This document shows positions 42,961 to 51,977 of a stretch of 64,000 nt of DNA, piece by piece. Made by a program: the position numbers and the translations under genes. The DNA comes from Jeongeupia wiesaeckerbachi. GTDB lineage: Bacteria; Pseudomonadota; Gammaproteobacteria; Burkholderiales; Chitinibacteraceae. Below the pieces are notes generated by a model. The model was not told the origin of the DNA. It saw only the letters and a program-made list of their open reading frames with translations, and did not search any database. The stretch is from positions 1,984,001-2,048,000 of the forward strand of contig NZ_CP136946.1 in assembly GCF_050916355.1 (NCBI RefSeq), read 5' to 3'. How positions within the stretch are numbered: position 1 is the stretch's first letter; each line of letters starts with the position of its first letter.

Positions 42961-42990
42961 CAGAAAAAGGGGCACTTGGCCCCTTTTCTG
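42961..42990. terminator. Rho-independent terminator after the YfaZ-like gene
   Basis: CAGAAAAAGGGGC / GCCCCTTTTCTG-type hairpin with T-runs on both strands. Confidence 0.88.
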
Positions 42991-43009
42991 TACTGCCCGA
43001 TTGCGTCGA

Positions 43010-43549
43010 TCAGAAGCGGACGCCGAGGCCGCCGTAGATGCCGTCGGCAATGCTGATCTTGTCGCCGTGGTCGCGATCGATCGCGGTGTAGCGGTAGCCG
43101 ACGTCGATCGACAGCGGCTTGATCACGTTCCAGCGCACGCCGATCGCGGTGTCGGTGAAGCTCTTGACGTTGCCGCTGGCAAAGCCTTCCGGCGCGTAGT
43201 AGGCGCTGCCGTAAACGGCAAAATGCTCGCCGAGCGGGATGGTCAGACGGCCGCCGAGGGCCGCGGCGTATTCGGTGTCCTGATGCTTCGGCGACAGGTA
43301 AACGGCCTTGATGCCGAGCGCAGCATCGACGACCGGTACCGGCAGCTTGATGCCGACGCCAACGCCGCCGACTTCACCCTTGTGATCGTTGTGCGTCCAG
43401 TCGGCCGACATGTCGATACCGAGCAGCGCGGCATTGCCGTCGATGTGCTGGAATTCGTCGCCGACGCTGGCGTTGACCTCGACGGCGTTGGCGGCGGCGG
43501 CCGAAACGGCGAGCAGGGCGGCGAGAAGTACTTTTTTGGCGTGCAGCAT
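43010..43549 (-). CDS. YfaZ-family outer membrane protein
   Basis: A 179-residue protein with a signal peptide (MLHAKKVLLAALLAVSAAAANA) and a pattern of alternating beta strands ending in GVRF with a terminal Phe, as in outer-membrane beta-barrels. Matches the YfaZ family (VEVNASVGDEF, GGRLTIPLGEHFAVYGSAYYAPEGF, VGYRYTAIDRDHGD). Function unknown. Monocistronic. Confidence 0.85.
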   Translation of the reverse strand: MLHAKKVLLAALLAVSAAAANAVEVNASVGDEFQHIDGNAALLGIDMSADWTHNDHKGEVGGVGVGIKLPVPVVDAALGIKAVYLSPKHQDTEYAAALGGRLTIPLGEHFAVYGSAYYAPEGFASGNVKSFTDTAIGVRWNVIKPLSIDVGYRYTAIDRDHGDKISIADGIYGGLGVRF

Positions 43550-43757
43550 GGCGGTTGTCCTGTCAGCGGTGCCGGCATCAAACAGCCGGCTAGAGGTTTT
43601 ATGCCGGCGAGGATAAACGCCCGCGCACGAGTTGTGAGGTGTAATTATTTGGCCTCGTCCGTGGCGCCAGGATCGGCTCGCCCGCGACGGCTGTCACCGG
43701 GACGACGCGGATCGGCGCTACACTGCGGTTTTCCGCCATTTCCATGGAAACCCGCGC

Positions 43758-44300
43758 ATGCAAAACGACCTGCATCTGACCGAAACCCGCATCGACGGCG
43801 AACGTGTTTACGACGGTGCGCTGTTGCATATCAACCGCGATCGCGTGCGCCTGCCCGACGGCAGTGAGGCGGTGCGTGAGTACGTCGTGCATCCGGGCGC
43901 GGTGATGATCATTCCGGTGCTGCCGGACGGACGCTTGCTGATGGAGCGGCAGTTCCGCTATCCGCTGAACCGGGTGTTCGTCGAATTTCCGGCCGGCAAG
44001 ATCGATCCCGGTGAGGCGCTGCTGGCGTGTGCGAAGCGTGAACTGGAAGAAGAAACCGGCCATACGGCGACGCGTTGGGATTATCTCGGCGTCACGCATC
44101 CGGTGATCAGTTACGCGACCGAGGAAATCCACCTGTTCCTCGCTCGGGACCTGACCGCAGGCGAGCCGAAGCTCGACGACGGCGAGTTCGTCGAGACCGT
44201 GGCAATGCCGCTGTCGACGCTGGTCGCCGGAGTGCTCGACGGCAGCATCACCGATGCCAAGACCATTGCCGGCATTTTCTGGGCACAGCAAAGGCTCTGA
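43758..44300 (+). CDS. nudF: ADP-ribose pyrophosphatase-type Nudix hydrolase
   Basis: A 180-residue Nudix hydrolase. The Nudix box GKIDPGEALLACAKRELEEETGH (80-102) matches GX5EX7REUXEEXGU, and the N-terminal REYVVHPGAVMIIPVLPDGRLLMERQFRYP region is typical of ADP-ribose/NDP-sugar hydrolases (NudF/YffH). It hydrolyses ADP-ribose to AMP and ribose-5-phosphate. Convergent with cysB. Confidence 0.9.
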   Translation: MQNDLHLTETRIDGERVYDGALLHINRDRVRLPDGSEAVREYVVHPGAVMIIPVLPDGRLLMERQFRYPLNRVFVEFPAGKIDPGEALLACAKRELEEETGHTATRWDYLGVTHPVISYATEEIHLFLARDLTAGEPKLDDGEFVETVAMPLSTLVAGVLDGSITDAKTIAGIFWAQQRL

Positions 44301-44319
44301 CCGTCGTCGCTAGCTGAAA

Positions 44320-44350
44320 TGAAACAAGCCCGCGTTGCGGGCTTGTTTCA
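44320..44350. terminator. Bidirectional rho-independent terminator
   Basis: Perfect 14-bp stem TGAAACAAGCCCGC / GCGGGCTTGTTTCA with a 3-nt loop, between convergent nudF and cysB. Confidence 0.92.
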
Positions 44351-44377
44351 TTGGCTGAGACTGCGGGACGAGGCGGC

Positions 44378-45319
44378 CTATTCGCCGTCGTCGATCTCGC
44401 ACATCAGCGCGCCCTGCACGACGTCGCGGCTCAGTTGCGGTGCGAACAGCGAGATGAAGTCGAAGGCGTAGCCACGCAGATAGGCATCGCGACGGACGCC
44501 GATCCGCGTCGTCGACGATTCGAACAGATGGCCGGCATCGATGGCGACGAGGCCGAGATCACGTTCGGGCTCGAACGCCATCGCCGCGATGATGCCGACG
44601 CCAAGACCGAGTGACACATACGTCTTGATGACGTCGGTATCGATGGCGGTGAGCACGACGTTCGGCGTCAGCCCGGCGGCCTCGAACGCGTTGTTGATCT
44701 TGTTGCGGCCGGTGAAGGCGAAGTCGTAGGTGATCAGCGGGTAGGCCGCGACGTCGGCGATGGTCAGCGGCCGGCTCAGCCCGGTCAGCGGATGGCCTTG
44801 TGGGACGACGATGTCGCGGTTCCAGTCGTAGCAATCGAGCATCGCCAGTTCCGGGTAGTGATCGATGCCCTCGGTGGCGATGGCGATATCGGCCACGCCG
44901 TCGACGACCATTTCGCTGATCTGCGTCGGGCTGCCCTGCTTGATCGACAGCCGGACCTTCGGATAGCGCGACAGGAAGGCCTTGATCGTTTTCGGCAAGG
45001 CGTAGCGGGCCTGCGTATGCGTGGTCGCGATCGTCAGGCTGCCGCCGTCGACATTGACGAATTCCTCGCCAATGCGCTTGAGGTTCTGCGCCTGCATCAG
45101 CATCCGTTCGGAAATGCGCAGGATCTCGCGCCCCGGGGCGGTGACGTCGACGACGCGCTTGCCGTTGCGGATGAAAATCTGCACGCCGAGTTCGTCTTCG
45201 AGCAGGCGGATCTGCTTGGAGATCCCCGGTTGCGAGGTGTGCAGTTTTTCCGCCGCTTCGGACACATTCAGGCCCTGTTTGGCGACTTCGACAAGATAGC
45301 GCAGCTGTTGCAGTTTCAT
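44378..45319 (-). CDS. cysB: CysB-family LysR regulator of sulfur assimilation
   Basis: A 313-residue LysR regulator with the CysB/Cbl N-terminus MKLQQLRYLVEVAKQGLNVSEAAEKLHTSQPGISKQIRLLEDELGVQIF and effector-domain segments TTHTQARYALP (which binds sulfate/N-acetylserine-type ligands) and ITYDFAFTGR. CysB activates cysteine biosynthesis genes in response to N-acetylserine. It is divergent from the TauE/cysH pair with about 104 bp of A/T-richer DNA between, where its site is expected. Cbl cannot be excluded from sequence alone. Confidence 0.9.
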   Translation of the reverse strand: MKLQQLRYLVEVAKQGLNVSEAAEKLHTSQPGISKQIRLLEDELGVQIFIRNGKRVVDVTAPGREILRISERMLMQAQNLKRIGEEFVNVDGGSLTIATTHTQARYALPKTIKAFLSRYPKVRLSIKQGSPTQISEMVVDGVADIAIATEGIDHYPELAMLDCYDWNRDIVVPQGHPLTGLSRPLTIADVAAYPLITYDFAFTGRNKINNAFEAAGLTPNVVLTAIDTDVIKTYVSLGLGVGIIAAMAFEPERDLGLVAIDAGHLFESSTTRIGVRRDAYLRGYAFDFISLFAPQLSRDVVQGALMCEIDDGE

Positions 45320-45423
45320 GGCGGATATCAAATAACCGAGGATTCTATTATCCTAACATATCAATCTAAGTTGCTATAAAAGCCGTTGCTATCATCGCCG
45401 CTCAAATCTAGGAATAGCGCGGC

Positions 45424-46200
45424 ATGGAACTGGCTTACATCACTGCGGGGCTCGCAGTCGGCTTCGTCGTCGGCATGACCGGCGTCGGCGGCGGCTCGCT
45501 GATGACGCCGATCCTGTTGTTCTTCGGCGTCAGCCCGGCCACGGCTGTCGGCACCGATCTGCTGTATGCGGCGATCACCAAGGCCGGTGGCGTCGTCGTT
45601 CACCAGCGTGCGCGCAATATCGACTGGAAAATCACCGGCTGGCTGGCCGCTGGCAGCGTGCCGGCCGCCGCGGCCACGGTGTTGTTGCTGCACAACTGGC
45701 ACGGCGACATCGATACGCTGAACCGCATCATCAAGCACGGTCTCGGTATTGCGCTGTTGCTGACCGCGGTGGCGATCATCTGCAAGCAGAAGTTGCTGAA
45801 ACTGGCGCAAACCCATGCCAGCGATTGGCTGGCGATGCCGGATGAACGCCGTAACGTTTACACCGTGGTCGTCGGCCTGCTGCTCGGCGTGATCGTCACC
45901 CTGACATCGATCGGCGCCGGTGCACTCGGTACCGTGGCGCTGTTCATGCTGTACCCGCTGCTGCCGACTTCGCGCCTTGTCGGCACCGAAATTGCCCACG
46001 CGGTGCCGCTGACGCTGGTCGCCGGCCTTGGCCACGCCGGCCTTGGCAACATCGACTGGCATTTGCTGGGCAGCCTGCTGATCGGCTCGCTGCCGGCCAT
46101 CTATTTCGGCAGCAAGCTCGCCGGCCGCGTGCCGGACCGCGTGCTCAGGCCGCTGCTGGCAGTGATGCTGGTGGTGACGGGCACCAAGCTGGTATTTTGA
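45424..46200 (+). CDS. TauE/SafE-family sulfite exporter-like permease
   Basis: A 258-residue membrane protein of the TauE/SafE family: LAVGFVVGMTGVGGGSLMTPILLFFGVSPATAVGTDLLYAAITK (~10-54), then IGAGALGTVALFMLYPLLPTSRLVGTEIAHAVPLTLVAGLGH (~160-200). These transporters export sulfite or organosulfonates. Its place between cysB and cysH suggests sulfite efflux or sulfate uptake linked to assimilation. No alternative start is needed. Confidence 0.9.
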   Translation: MELAYITAGLAVGFVVGMTGVGGGSLMTPILLFFGVSPATAVGTDLLYAAITKAGGVVVHQRARNIDWKITGWLAAGSVPAAAATVLLLHNWHGDIDTLNRIIKHGLGIALLLTAVAIICKQKLLKLAQTHASDWLAMPDERRNVYTVVVGLLLGVIVTLTSIGAGALGTVALFMLYPLLPTSRLVGTEIAHAVPLTLVAGLGHAGLGNIDWHLLGSLLIGSLPAIYFGSKLAGRVPDRVLRPLLAVMLVVTGTKLVF

Positions 46201-46229
46201 TCGCAACGATTCACGCATCCGGAGTTCGC

Positions 46230-46913
46230 ATGAGCATGGAAGACAAGCTGGCGGTGACCGTGGCGCTGCTGAAGCGCATTGCCGCTGAACATGGCCCGGC
46301 GGTGTTCGCCAATTCCTTCGGCGCCGAGGACATGGTGCTGACCGACCTGATTGCCAGACACGGCATCGGCATCGAGATCTTCAGCCTTGATACCGGCCGC
46401 TTGCCGGCCGAGACCTACGAGCTGATGCAGAAAACCGCCGACGCCTATCCGACGAAGCAGGTGCTGACCTTCTTCCCGCGCGCCGAATCGGTCGAGGGCT
46501 ATGTCAATCAGCACGGCATCAATGCGTTTTACCAGTCGGTCGAGTTGCGCAAGGAATGCTGTCGTATCCGCAAGCTTGAGCCGCTGGCGCGTGCGCTGTC
46601 GGGCAAAAAGGCCTGGGTGACCGGGCTGCGGCGCGAGCAGTCGCCGACGCGGACCGACATGGCGCATCAGGAGTTCGACGATGCCAACGGTCTGGAAAAA
46701 TTCAATCCGCTGCTCGAGTGGACCGAGAAGGACGTCTGGGCCTACATCCGCGCCAACAACGTGCCGTACAACGCACTGCACGATAAGCACTATCCGTCGA
46801 TCGGCTGCGCGCCCTGTACCCGCTCGATCGCGATGGGCGAGGACGTCCGCGCCGGTCGCTGGTGGTGGGAAAATCCCGAGTTCAAAGAGTGCGGCCTGCA
46901 CGCCAAGCACTGA
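46230..46913 (+). CDS. cysH: Assimilatory APS/PAPS reductase CysH (APS-type)
   Basis: A 227-residue reductase making sulfite from adenylyl sulfate. NSFGAEDMVLTDLI (~27-40) is the P-loop-like PAPS/APS-binding start, SLDTGRLPAETYEL follows, and KECCRIRKLEP plus GCAPCTRSI are the Cys pairs that hold a 4Fe-4S cluster. That marks the APS-specific branch. The catalytic ECGLH Cys is near the end. ATG 46230 follows GGAG; in-frame codons upstream lie in the TauE gene's stop region. Likely in one transcript with the TauE-like gene under CysB. Confidence 0.95.
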   Translation: MSMEDKLAVTVALLKRIAAEHGPAVFANSFGAEDMVLTDLIARHGIGIEIFSLDTGRLPAETYELMQKTADAYPTKQVLTFFPRAESVEGYVNQHGINAFYQSVELRKECCRIRKLEPLARALSGKKAWVTGLRREQSPTRTDMAHQEFDDANGLEKFNPLLEWTEKDVWAYIRANNVPYNALHDKHYPSIGCAPCTRSIAMGEDVRAGRWWWENPEFKECGLHAKH

Positions 46914-46934
46914 GACGATGCCCCCGCCAAACCG

Positions 46935-46960
46935 ACGCCCGCTGCCGCGGGCGTTGTTGT
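46935..46960 (+). terminator. Hairpin with GT-rich tail after cysH
   Basis: ACGCCCGC / GCGGGCGT stem with a 4-nt loop followed by TGTTGTTG, a weak intrinsic terminator for cysH. The remaining ~200 bp before the kinase gene show no gene. Confidence 0.6.
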
Positions 46961-47167
46961 TGACGCAGGTCTATCAGCGTTCGTTGACATGGCGGAAGGG
47001 CGCACATAGATTGGTGTGCTTGCCGGGCGCAGCCGGTCCGCAGCGGTGCGACGACTATCGCTGCCCTGTGCGCATCTGGTGAGGCAAGCGCAGGCTACTG
47101 GTATTGGAAGGTGGCACCGGTGGTCTTAAAAGCGCAACAAATATAACGATGAAGAAGAGGACGGGTC

Positions 47168-48046
47168 ATGAGTCAAATTGAATATCTGATCGGCGTTGAT
47201 GGTGGCGGCACCGGTACGCGCATCTGTATCGCCGGTCTCGACGGCATCGAAAAGGTTCGTGCCGAAGCCGGCGCCTCGGCCCTGGGCCAGGGCGTCGACA
47301 AGGCCTGGACCAACATCCTGCAGGCGATCCGCGACGGCTTCGCTGCCATCGGCGTCGCATCGCCGGATTTCTCGCGCTGCGCGGTCGGCCTCGGCCTCTC
47401 TGGCGTGCACAACCGCGCCTGGGCCGACGAGTTCCAACAGAAGAATCCGGGCTTTGCCAAGATCATCGTCGAAACCGACGGTTTCTCGACGCTGCTCGGC
47501 GCGCACAAGGGTGAGTTCGGCGCGATCATCGCCATCGGCACCGGCTCGATCGGCGAAGCTTGGCTGGCCGACGGTACCCGGCTCGAAGTCGGCGGCTGGG
47601 GCTTCCCGACTTCGGACGAAGGTTCGGGCGCTTTCCTCGGACTCAAGGCGATCAATCACGTCCAGCGCGTCTTCGACGGTCGTCAGCCGCTGACCGATTT
47701 TGGTCGTAAGCTGATGAGCGTGACTGGCGATAGCAAGGAAGCGATTTTTGCCTGGATGGGCAAGATGAAGCAGGGCGAATGCGCGTCGCTGTCACCGATC
47801 GTCGTCGAGTTCGGCGAGCGCGATCCGGTTGCCAAGGACTTCCTGCTCGACGCCGGTCGTGAAATCGAGATCATCGGCAAGGCGCTACGTCGCGATGCCG
47901 CAACGCTGCCGATTGCCATCTGCGGTGGTGGTTTGTCGGAAGCGCTGCGTCCGTATATTCCGGTCGATTTCCTCGCCAGTACCTCCCGGCCGCAATCCGA
48001 TTCGTGCGCGGGTGCACTGATCCTGATCCGCCGCGCCGTCGCCTGA
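47168..48046 (+). CDS. BadF/BadG-family glucosamine/N-acetylglucosamine kinase
   Basis: A 292-residue ATP-dependent sugar kinase of the BadF/BadG/BcrA/BcrD (ASKHA) fold. Phosphate-1 motif IGVDGGGTGTRICIAGL (~8-24), catalytic region VETDGFSTLLGAHKGEFGAIIAIGTGSIGEAW (~100-131), and GWGFPTSDEGSGAFLGL and adenosine motif AICGGGLSEAL (~250). Size and context resemble the glucosamine kinase GspK of chitin-degrading Vibrio. It would phosphorylate imported GlcN/GlcNAc at O6. First gene of the second amino-sugar locus, followed 22 bp later by a GntR regulator. Confidence 0.88.
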   Translation: MSQIEYLIGVDGGGTGTRICIAGLDGIEKVRAEAGASALGQGVDKAWTNILQAIRDGFAAIGVASPDFSRCAVGLGLSGVHNRAWADEFQQKNPGFAKIIVETDGFSTLLGAHKGEFGAIIAIGTGSIGEAWLADGTRLEVGGWGFPTSDEGSGAFLGLKAINHVQRVFDGRQPLTDFGRKLMSVTGDSKEAIFAWMGKMKQGECASLSPIVVEFGERDPVAKDFLLDAGREIEIIGKALRRDAATLPIAICGGGLSEALRPYIPVDFLASTSRPQSDSCAGALILIRRAVA

Positions 48047-48068
48047 TCCACGCGCCGGAGGCGTCGCC

Positions 48069-48809
48069 ATGCAAGCATCGGCCAAGTTACTCGTCCTCAA
48101 ACCCGATCCAGACAGTGCGACGCCGCTCTACCTGCAGCTCGGCCACAAGTTAGCCGCGGCCATTCATGCCGGATTCTGGAAAGCCGATGATCCGCTGCCT
48201 TCGGAGCGGACCTTCTGCGAGGTGCTGGGTGTCTCGCGCGTGACCGCGCGCAAGGCGCTCGACCTGTTGTACGAGCAAGGCATGATCATCCGGCGCCAAG
48301 GCGCCGGAACTTACATCACGCCCAAGCTGGAACAGCCCTTGACCCGATTGACCAACCTGTCGGAAATGCTCAAGCAGCGAGGCTTCACGCCGGGATCAAA
48401 GTGGCTCAAGCGCGAGGTGGCGACGGCCACGCCCGAGGAGCTGCTCAAGCTCAACCTTGCGCCTAACAGCCGGGTCAGCCGGCTGCAACGGGTCCGTACC
48501 GCCAGTGAGGTGATCATGGCGATCGAGGAAACCGCCTTGCCGTATCACCTGGTCCCCGAGCCGGCCGAGATAGGGGATTCTCTTTATGAATTTATGCGAA
48601 GCCGCCACCTGAGTGTTGTGCGTGCGATACAGAATATCGGTGCCATCAACGCAACCGAGGCGCTGGCGACGCTGGCAAATGTGCCGGTTGGGTCGGCCAT
48701 GCTGCACCTGACTCGGGTCGGATTCCTTGAAAACGGCATGGCCATCGAGCTGACTCATTCCTATTTTCGCAGTGATTACTACGATCTCGTCGTCGAGCTT
48801 CATTGTTAA
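48069..48809 (+). CDS. GntR/UTRA (NagR/NagQ-like) transcription regulator
   Basis: A 246-residue HutC-subfamily regulator: winged helix PLYLQLGHKLAAAIHAGFWKADDPLPSERTFCEVLGVSRVTARKALDLL (~19-68) and a UTRA ligand-binding domain (~95-246, LQRVRTASEVIMAIEETALP, MAIELTHSYFRSDYYDLVVEL). Such NagR-type proteins sense GlcNAc-6-phosphate or glucosamine-6-phosphate. Being adjacent to the kinase and transporter, it most likely represses them. The binding site is not clear; GGTGGCACCGGTGGT at about 47110-47124, before the kinase, is a weak candidate. Confidence 0.88.
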   Translation: MQASAKLLVLKPDPDSATPLYLQLGHKLAAAIHAGFWKADDPLPSERTFCEVLGVSRVTARKALDLLYEQGMIIRRQGAGTYITPKLEQPLTRLTNLSEMLKQRGFTPGSKWLKREVATATPEELLKLNLAPNSRVSRLQRVRTASEVIMAIEETALPYHLVPEPAEIGDSLYEFMRSRHLSVVRAIQNIGAINATEALATLANVPVGSAMLHLTRVGFLENGMAIELTHSYFRSDYYDLVVELHC

Positions 48810-49207
48810 TTTGCTGATTCGAAATAAAAAATCCAATTCTTTCTGTTTTTGTCATGTAGTCGGTTGTCGATGAAGTACGTCGTCGGCTACGTCCCAATAT
48901 GGGTATGCCAGATAACTGCCCTTGTTTGCCGTTTCTCCCGCTCGCTTGTGTTGCACTGCCGCATGGTTTGGCGGGTTTCTGCCTGCTTTCAAATTGCGGT
49001 AATCTGGCCCGGGCCGTTCAGGCTGGATGCCGCGAAGAGCAGGGTCGCAGTATCGAAGTCGGGCGAGTCTTACGCACGCCGAACGGCAGACCTCCGACTG
49101 CGCAGCAAGTGGCAGTGGTGGTTTGATGGCACAAGAGAGAGTTGACTAAGGTTTTCCCGGCCTATTTGGAAGTCGGGTATTAACCCGCTTGGAAGGAGAT
49201 TGGATCG
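48810..49207. other. 398-bp intergenic region before the binding-protein genes
   Basis: No gene is credible. The first ~60 bp are A/T-rich. Before the first binding-protein gene are TTGACT (49142-49147) and a palindrome CGGGT-ATTA-ACCCG (49174-49187) immediately ahead of GGAAGGAG (49191-49198). The palindrome could be an operator or a short leader hairpin. Confidence 0.5.
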
Positions 49208-50458
49208 ATGAAGTTGAAGCGCACCGTCGCACTGGCTGCCGCCGTATTCGCCGCCACCTCGTTTAACGCTATGGCTGCCGGCAAGGTTCAGGTCGAGTAC
49301 TGGTCGAACAGCCTGTCGCCGAAGTTCGATAGCGTAATGAAGGATCTGACCGGCAAATTCAATGCCTCGCAGACCGAAATCGAAGCCAAGTGGGTTGACG
49401 TACCTTGGGATGCCTTCCAGGCACGCATGGTCGCTGCCGTCGCCAGCGGCAATGTCCCGGGTCTTGTCAATCTGCCCAAGCCGTGGATGGACCAATACGC
49501 GCAAGCGAAAATCATTGTGCCGATCACCAAGCAAGCCAGTGGCTTCAAGGGGATCTACACCGAAGGCGCCAACAAGGATGCAAGCTACGACGGCCAGATC
49601 TACGGCCTGCCGTGGTACCAGGTGACCGGCGTGCTGTTCTACAATAAGGAACTGCTGGCCAAGGCCGGTGTGAAAGAAGCACCGAAGAGCTTTAGCGAAC
49701 TGATGCAGACCGCCAAGCTCGTGAAGGAAAAAACCGGTGTTGCCGGCTTCTCGCCGAAGCTCAACGACGGCTTCACTGGCTGGTTCCTGTACGAAGGTCT
49801 GCCAGTCCTGAAGGACGGCAAGGCCGTCTTCAACAGCCCGGCGCACGTGAAGCTGGTGGAAGAGTTTGCCGCGGCCTACAAGGCTGGCGTATTCCCGAAA
49901 GATGTATTCAAGATGGGCTTTGAGGAGCAGATCGCAGCGTTCGGCTCGCAAAAGATCGCCATGTTCGCCGAAGGCGCGCATGCGCTGAAACGTACCAAGA
50001 CCGATTCGCCGAAGGTTTATGCCGAGACTGGTGTCGCAGGCTTCCCGCACGCCGGCGGAAAGACGCCGTTCGGTGGCTTCCTGTTCCTGTGGTCGGTGCC
50101 TAAGGGTTACAAGAACGTCGATGCGGCGGTCAAACTGGGCAAATTCCTGACCAACGATGAAGCGCAGCTGGCGTTTGCTAAGGCGTCCGCCACCTTCCCG
50201 TCGACCAACAAGGCACTGGAAGATGCGTACTTCCAGTCTGGCGCCAAGTCGGCTGATCCGGTCGAGCGTGCGACTGCTGTTGCGGCGACGGCGATCAAGA
50301 CGTCGCGCACGCTGACCGTTTCCGGTCTGCCGGACGAGGCAGCGATGAACAAGAAACTTGATGACGAAGTCCAGGCCGCAGTGACGGGCCGCAAGTCGGC
50401 CAAGCAAGCACTGGACGACGCTACAGCGTTCTGGAATAGCAAGCTCACCGCCAAGTAA
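49208..50458 (+). CDS. ABC transporter sugar-binding protein, family 1 (first paralogue)
   Basis: A 416-residue periplasmic protein with signal peptide (MKLKRTVALAAAVFAATSFNAMA). Family 1 solute-binding fold: VQVEYWSNSLSPKFDSVMKDLTGKFN, YGLPWYQVTGVLFYNKELLAKAGV and GFTGWFLYEGLPVLKDGKAVFNSP. It delivers an oligosaccharide (probably chito-oligosaccharide or GlcNAc, by context) to the MalF/MalG permeases. It is clearly paralogous along its whole length to the next gene and of identical length. A separate transcript with its own leader is likely. Confidence 0.9.
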   Translation: MKLKRTVALAAAVFAATSFNAMAAGKVQVEYWSNSLSPKFDSVMKDLTGKFNASQTEIEAKWVDVPWDAFQARMVAAVASGNVPGLVNLPKPWMDQYAQAKIIVPITKQASGFKGIYTEGANKDASYDGQIYGLPWYQVTGVLFYNKELLAKAGVKEAPKSFSELMQTAKLVKEKTGVAGFSPKLNDGFTGWFLYEGLPVLKDGKAVFNSPAHVKLVEEFAAAYKAGVFPKDVFKMGFEEQIAAFGSQKIAMFAEGAHALKRTKTDSPKVYAETGVAGFPHAGGKTPFGGFLFLWSVPKGYKNVDAAVKLGKFLTNDEAQLAFAKASATFPSTNKALEDAYFQSGAKSADPVERATAVAATAIKTSRTLTVSGLPDEAAMNKKLDDEVQAAVTGRKSAKQALDDATAFWNSKLTAK

Positions 50459-50634
50459 GGTGTTTGAGTTATTGCAATTTCGGTGAATCGAATTTTGTCG
50501 GGATGGAAATCTGTTAGACTGTCCCGGCAAAATAAACAATCCGCATGATTTGGTGGTGACACTGGGTCGAATGTGGTGTACCGCAAGGACCTCAGTCCTG
50601 GCGTTTCTGTCGATAACTCCAAGAGGAAGACAAG

Positions 50635-51885
50635 ATGAAGCTCAAAAAAATGTTGACCGCTGGTGCGGTGGTGTTCGGCTTCGCAGCTCTCCAAGCCCAG
50701 GCTGCAACCGAACTCGAATTCTGGACCTTTAACCTCGCGCCGAAGTTCAACGGCTACTTCGAGCAAGCCGTTACCAAGTTCAACGCTGCCAACCCGGGCC
50801 TGCAAGCCAAGTGGGTTGACATGAACTGGGACCAGATCCAGCCGAAGCTGATCGCTTCGATCGCTGCCGGCAACCCGCCGGCGCTGGTGAACTTCAACGT
50901 GCCTTGGGTTCATGAATACGCTCAGCAAGGCAACATCCTGCCGCTGGATCAATACCTCGGCGCCGACAAGAACACCTACCTGGCTGCTGCCCTCAAGGAC
51001 GTGACCGTCAATGGCAAGGTGTACGCGTTCCCGTGGTACAACTCGGTTTCGATCATTGCCTACAACAAGGACATCTTCGCCAAGGCTGGCGTGAAGTCGG
51101 CTCCGAAGAACTTCGATGAGCTCGTTTCCGAGGCCAAACTGATCAAGGCCAAGACCGGCGTTGCAGCTTTCGCACCGAAGATGGACAACTTCACCGGCTG
51201 GTTCTACTACGCTGGCCTGCCGATGGTTGAAAACGGCAAGGCCGTGTTCAACTCGCCGAAGCACGTTGCTTTCGTGCAGAAGTTCGCTGACCTGTACAAG
51301 GCTGGCGCTCTGCCGAAGGACGTCTTCAAGATGGCCTTCGAACAGGAAATCGCTGCGTACAACTCGGGCAAGATCGCGATGATGACCACCGCGCCGCAAG
51401 CCCTGAAGCGTACCGAAACCGATGCCAAGGCAATCTACGACAAGACCGGCGTTGCTGCTTTCCCGACCGACGCAGGCAAGATGGCGTTTGGCGCCTGGAT
51501 GCTGGACTTCGTGATTCCGAAGGGCACCAAGGATCCGGCTGCTTCGGCCAAGCTCGGTAAGTTCCTGACTTCGGACGAGCAGCAAGTTACGTTCTCGAAG
51601 GCAACCGAAACGACCTTCCCGTCGACCAAGAAAGCCAACCTGGATCCGTACTTCCAAGCTGGTGCCAAGAGCGCCGACGTGGTTGACCAGGCTCGTGCCG
51701 TTGCTGCCAAGTCGATGGAAAACGCTCGCACTCTGACCATTGCTCCGGGCGTGCTGCCGGACGAAGCTGCAATGAACAAGAAGCTGCAAGACGAAGTTCA
51801 GAGCGCGATCGAAGGCCGCAAGTCGGTCAAGGCCGCCCTGGATGAAGTGGTTGCTGCTTGGAACGAGAAGCTCGGCAAGAAGTAA
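50635..51885 (+). CDS. ABC transporter sugar-binding protein, family 1 (second paralogue)
   Basis: A 416-residue secreted protein (signal peptide MKLKKMLTAGAVVFGFAALQAQA), alignable from end to end with the previous gene (YNKDIFAKAGVKSAPKNFDEL, NFTGWFYYAGLP, ENGKAVFNSP, PDEAAMNKKL). Its codon use differs: Ala and Val are often GCT and GTT, and Lys mostly AAG, as in highly expressed genes. Together with the transcription terminator right after it, this suggests it is the abundant binding protein while the permease is made at lower level. Strong AGAGGAAG ribosome-binding site. Confidence 0.9.
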   Translation: MKLKKMLTAGAVVFGFAALQAQAATELEFWTFNLAPKFNGYFEQAVTKFNAANPGLQAKWVDMNWDQIQPKLIASIAAGNPPALVNFNVPWVHEYAQQGNILPLDQYLGADKNTYLAAALKDVTVNGKVYAFPWYNSVSIIAYNKDIFAKAGVKSAPKNFDELVSEAKLIKAKTGVAAFAPKMDNFTGWFYYAGLPMVENGKAVFNSPKHVAFVQKFADLYKAGALPKDVFKMAFEQEIAAYNSGKIAMMTTAPQALKRTETDAKAIYDKTGVAAFPTDAGKMAFGAWMLDFVIPKGTKDPAASAKLGKFLTSDEQQVTFSKATETTFPSTKKANLDPYFQAGAKSADVVDQARAVAAKSMENARTLTIAPGVLPDEAAMNKKLQDEVQSAIEGRKSVKAALDEVVAAWNEKLGKK

Positions 51886-51908
51886 GCAATTCTTCTGCTT
51901 CTCTGAAG

Positions 51909-51941
51909 ACGGAGCTGTCGGTAACGGCAGTTCCGTTTTTT
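51909..51941 (+). terminator. Internal terminator/attenuator between binding protein and permease genes
   Basis: ACGGAGCTG pairs with CAGTTCCGT (one G-T pair) around a 10-nt loop, followed by six T. It sits 24 bp after the binding-protein stop and 37 bp before the permease start; partial read-through would give more binding protein than permease. Confidence 0.7.
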
Positions 51942-51977
51942 CCCGCCGTACATAAATATATACAGTCGAGTTGCGCC

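Noticed and set aside
48849..49145. Possible small gene (98 codons) between the GntR regulator and the first binding protein
   Set aside because: No ribosome-binding site, no domain, and the composition of the translation (scattered Cys, Arg, Ser) looks non-coding.
49142..49167. Sigma-70 promoter TTGACT / TATTTG before the first binding-protein gene
   Set aside because: The -10 match is poor and the spacing is not ideal, so it is mentioned only in the intergenic entry.
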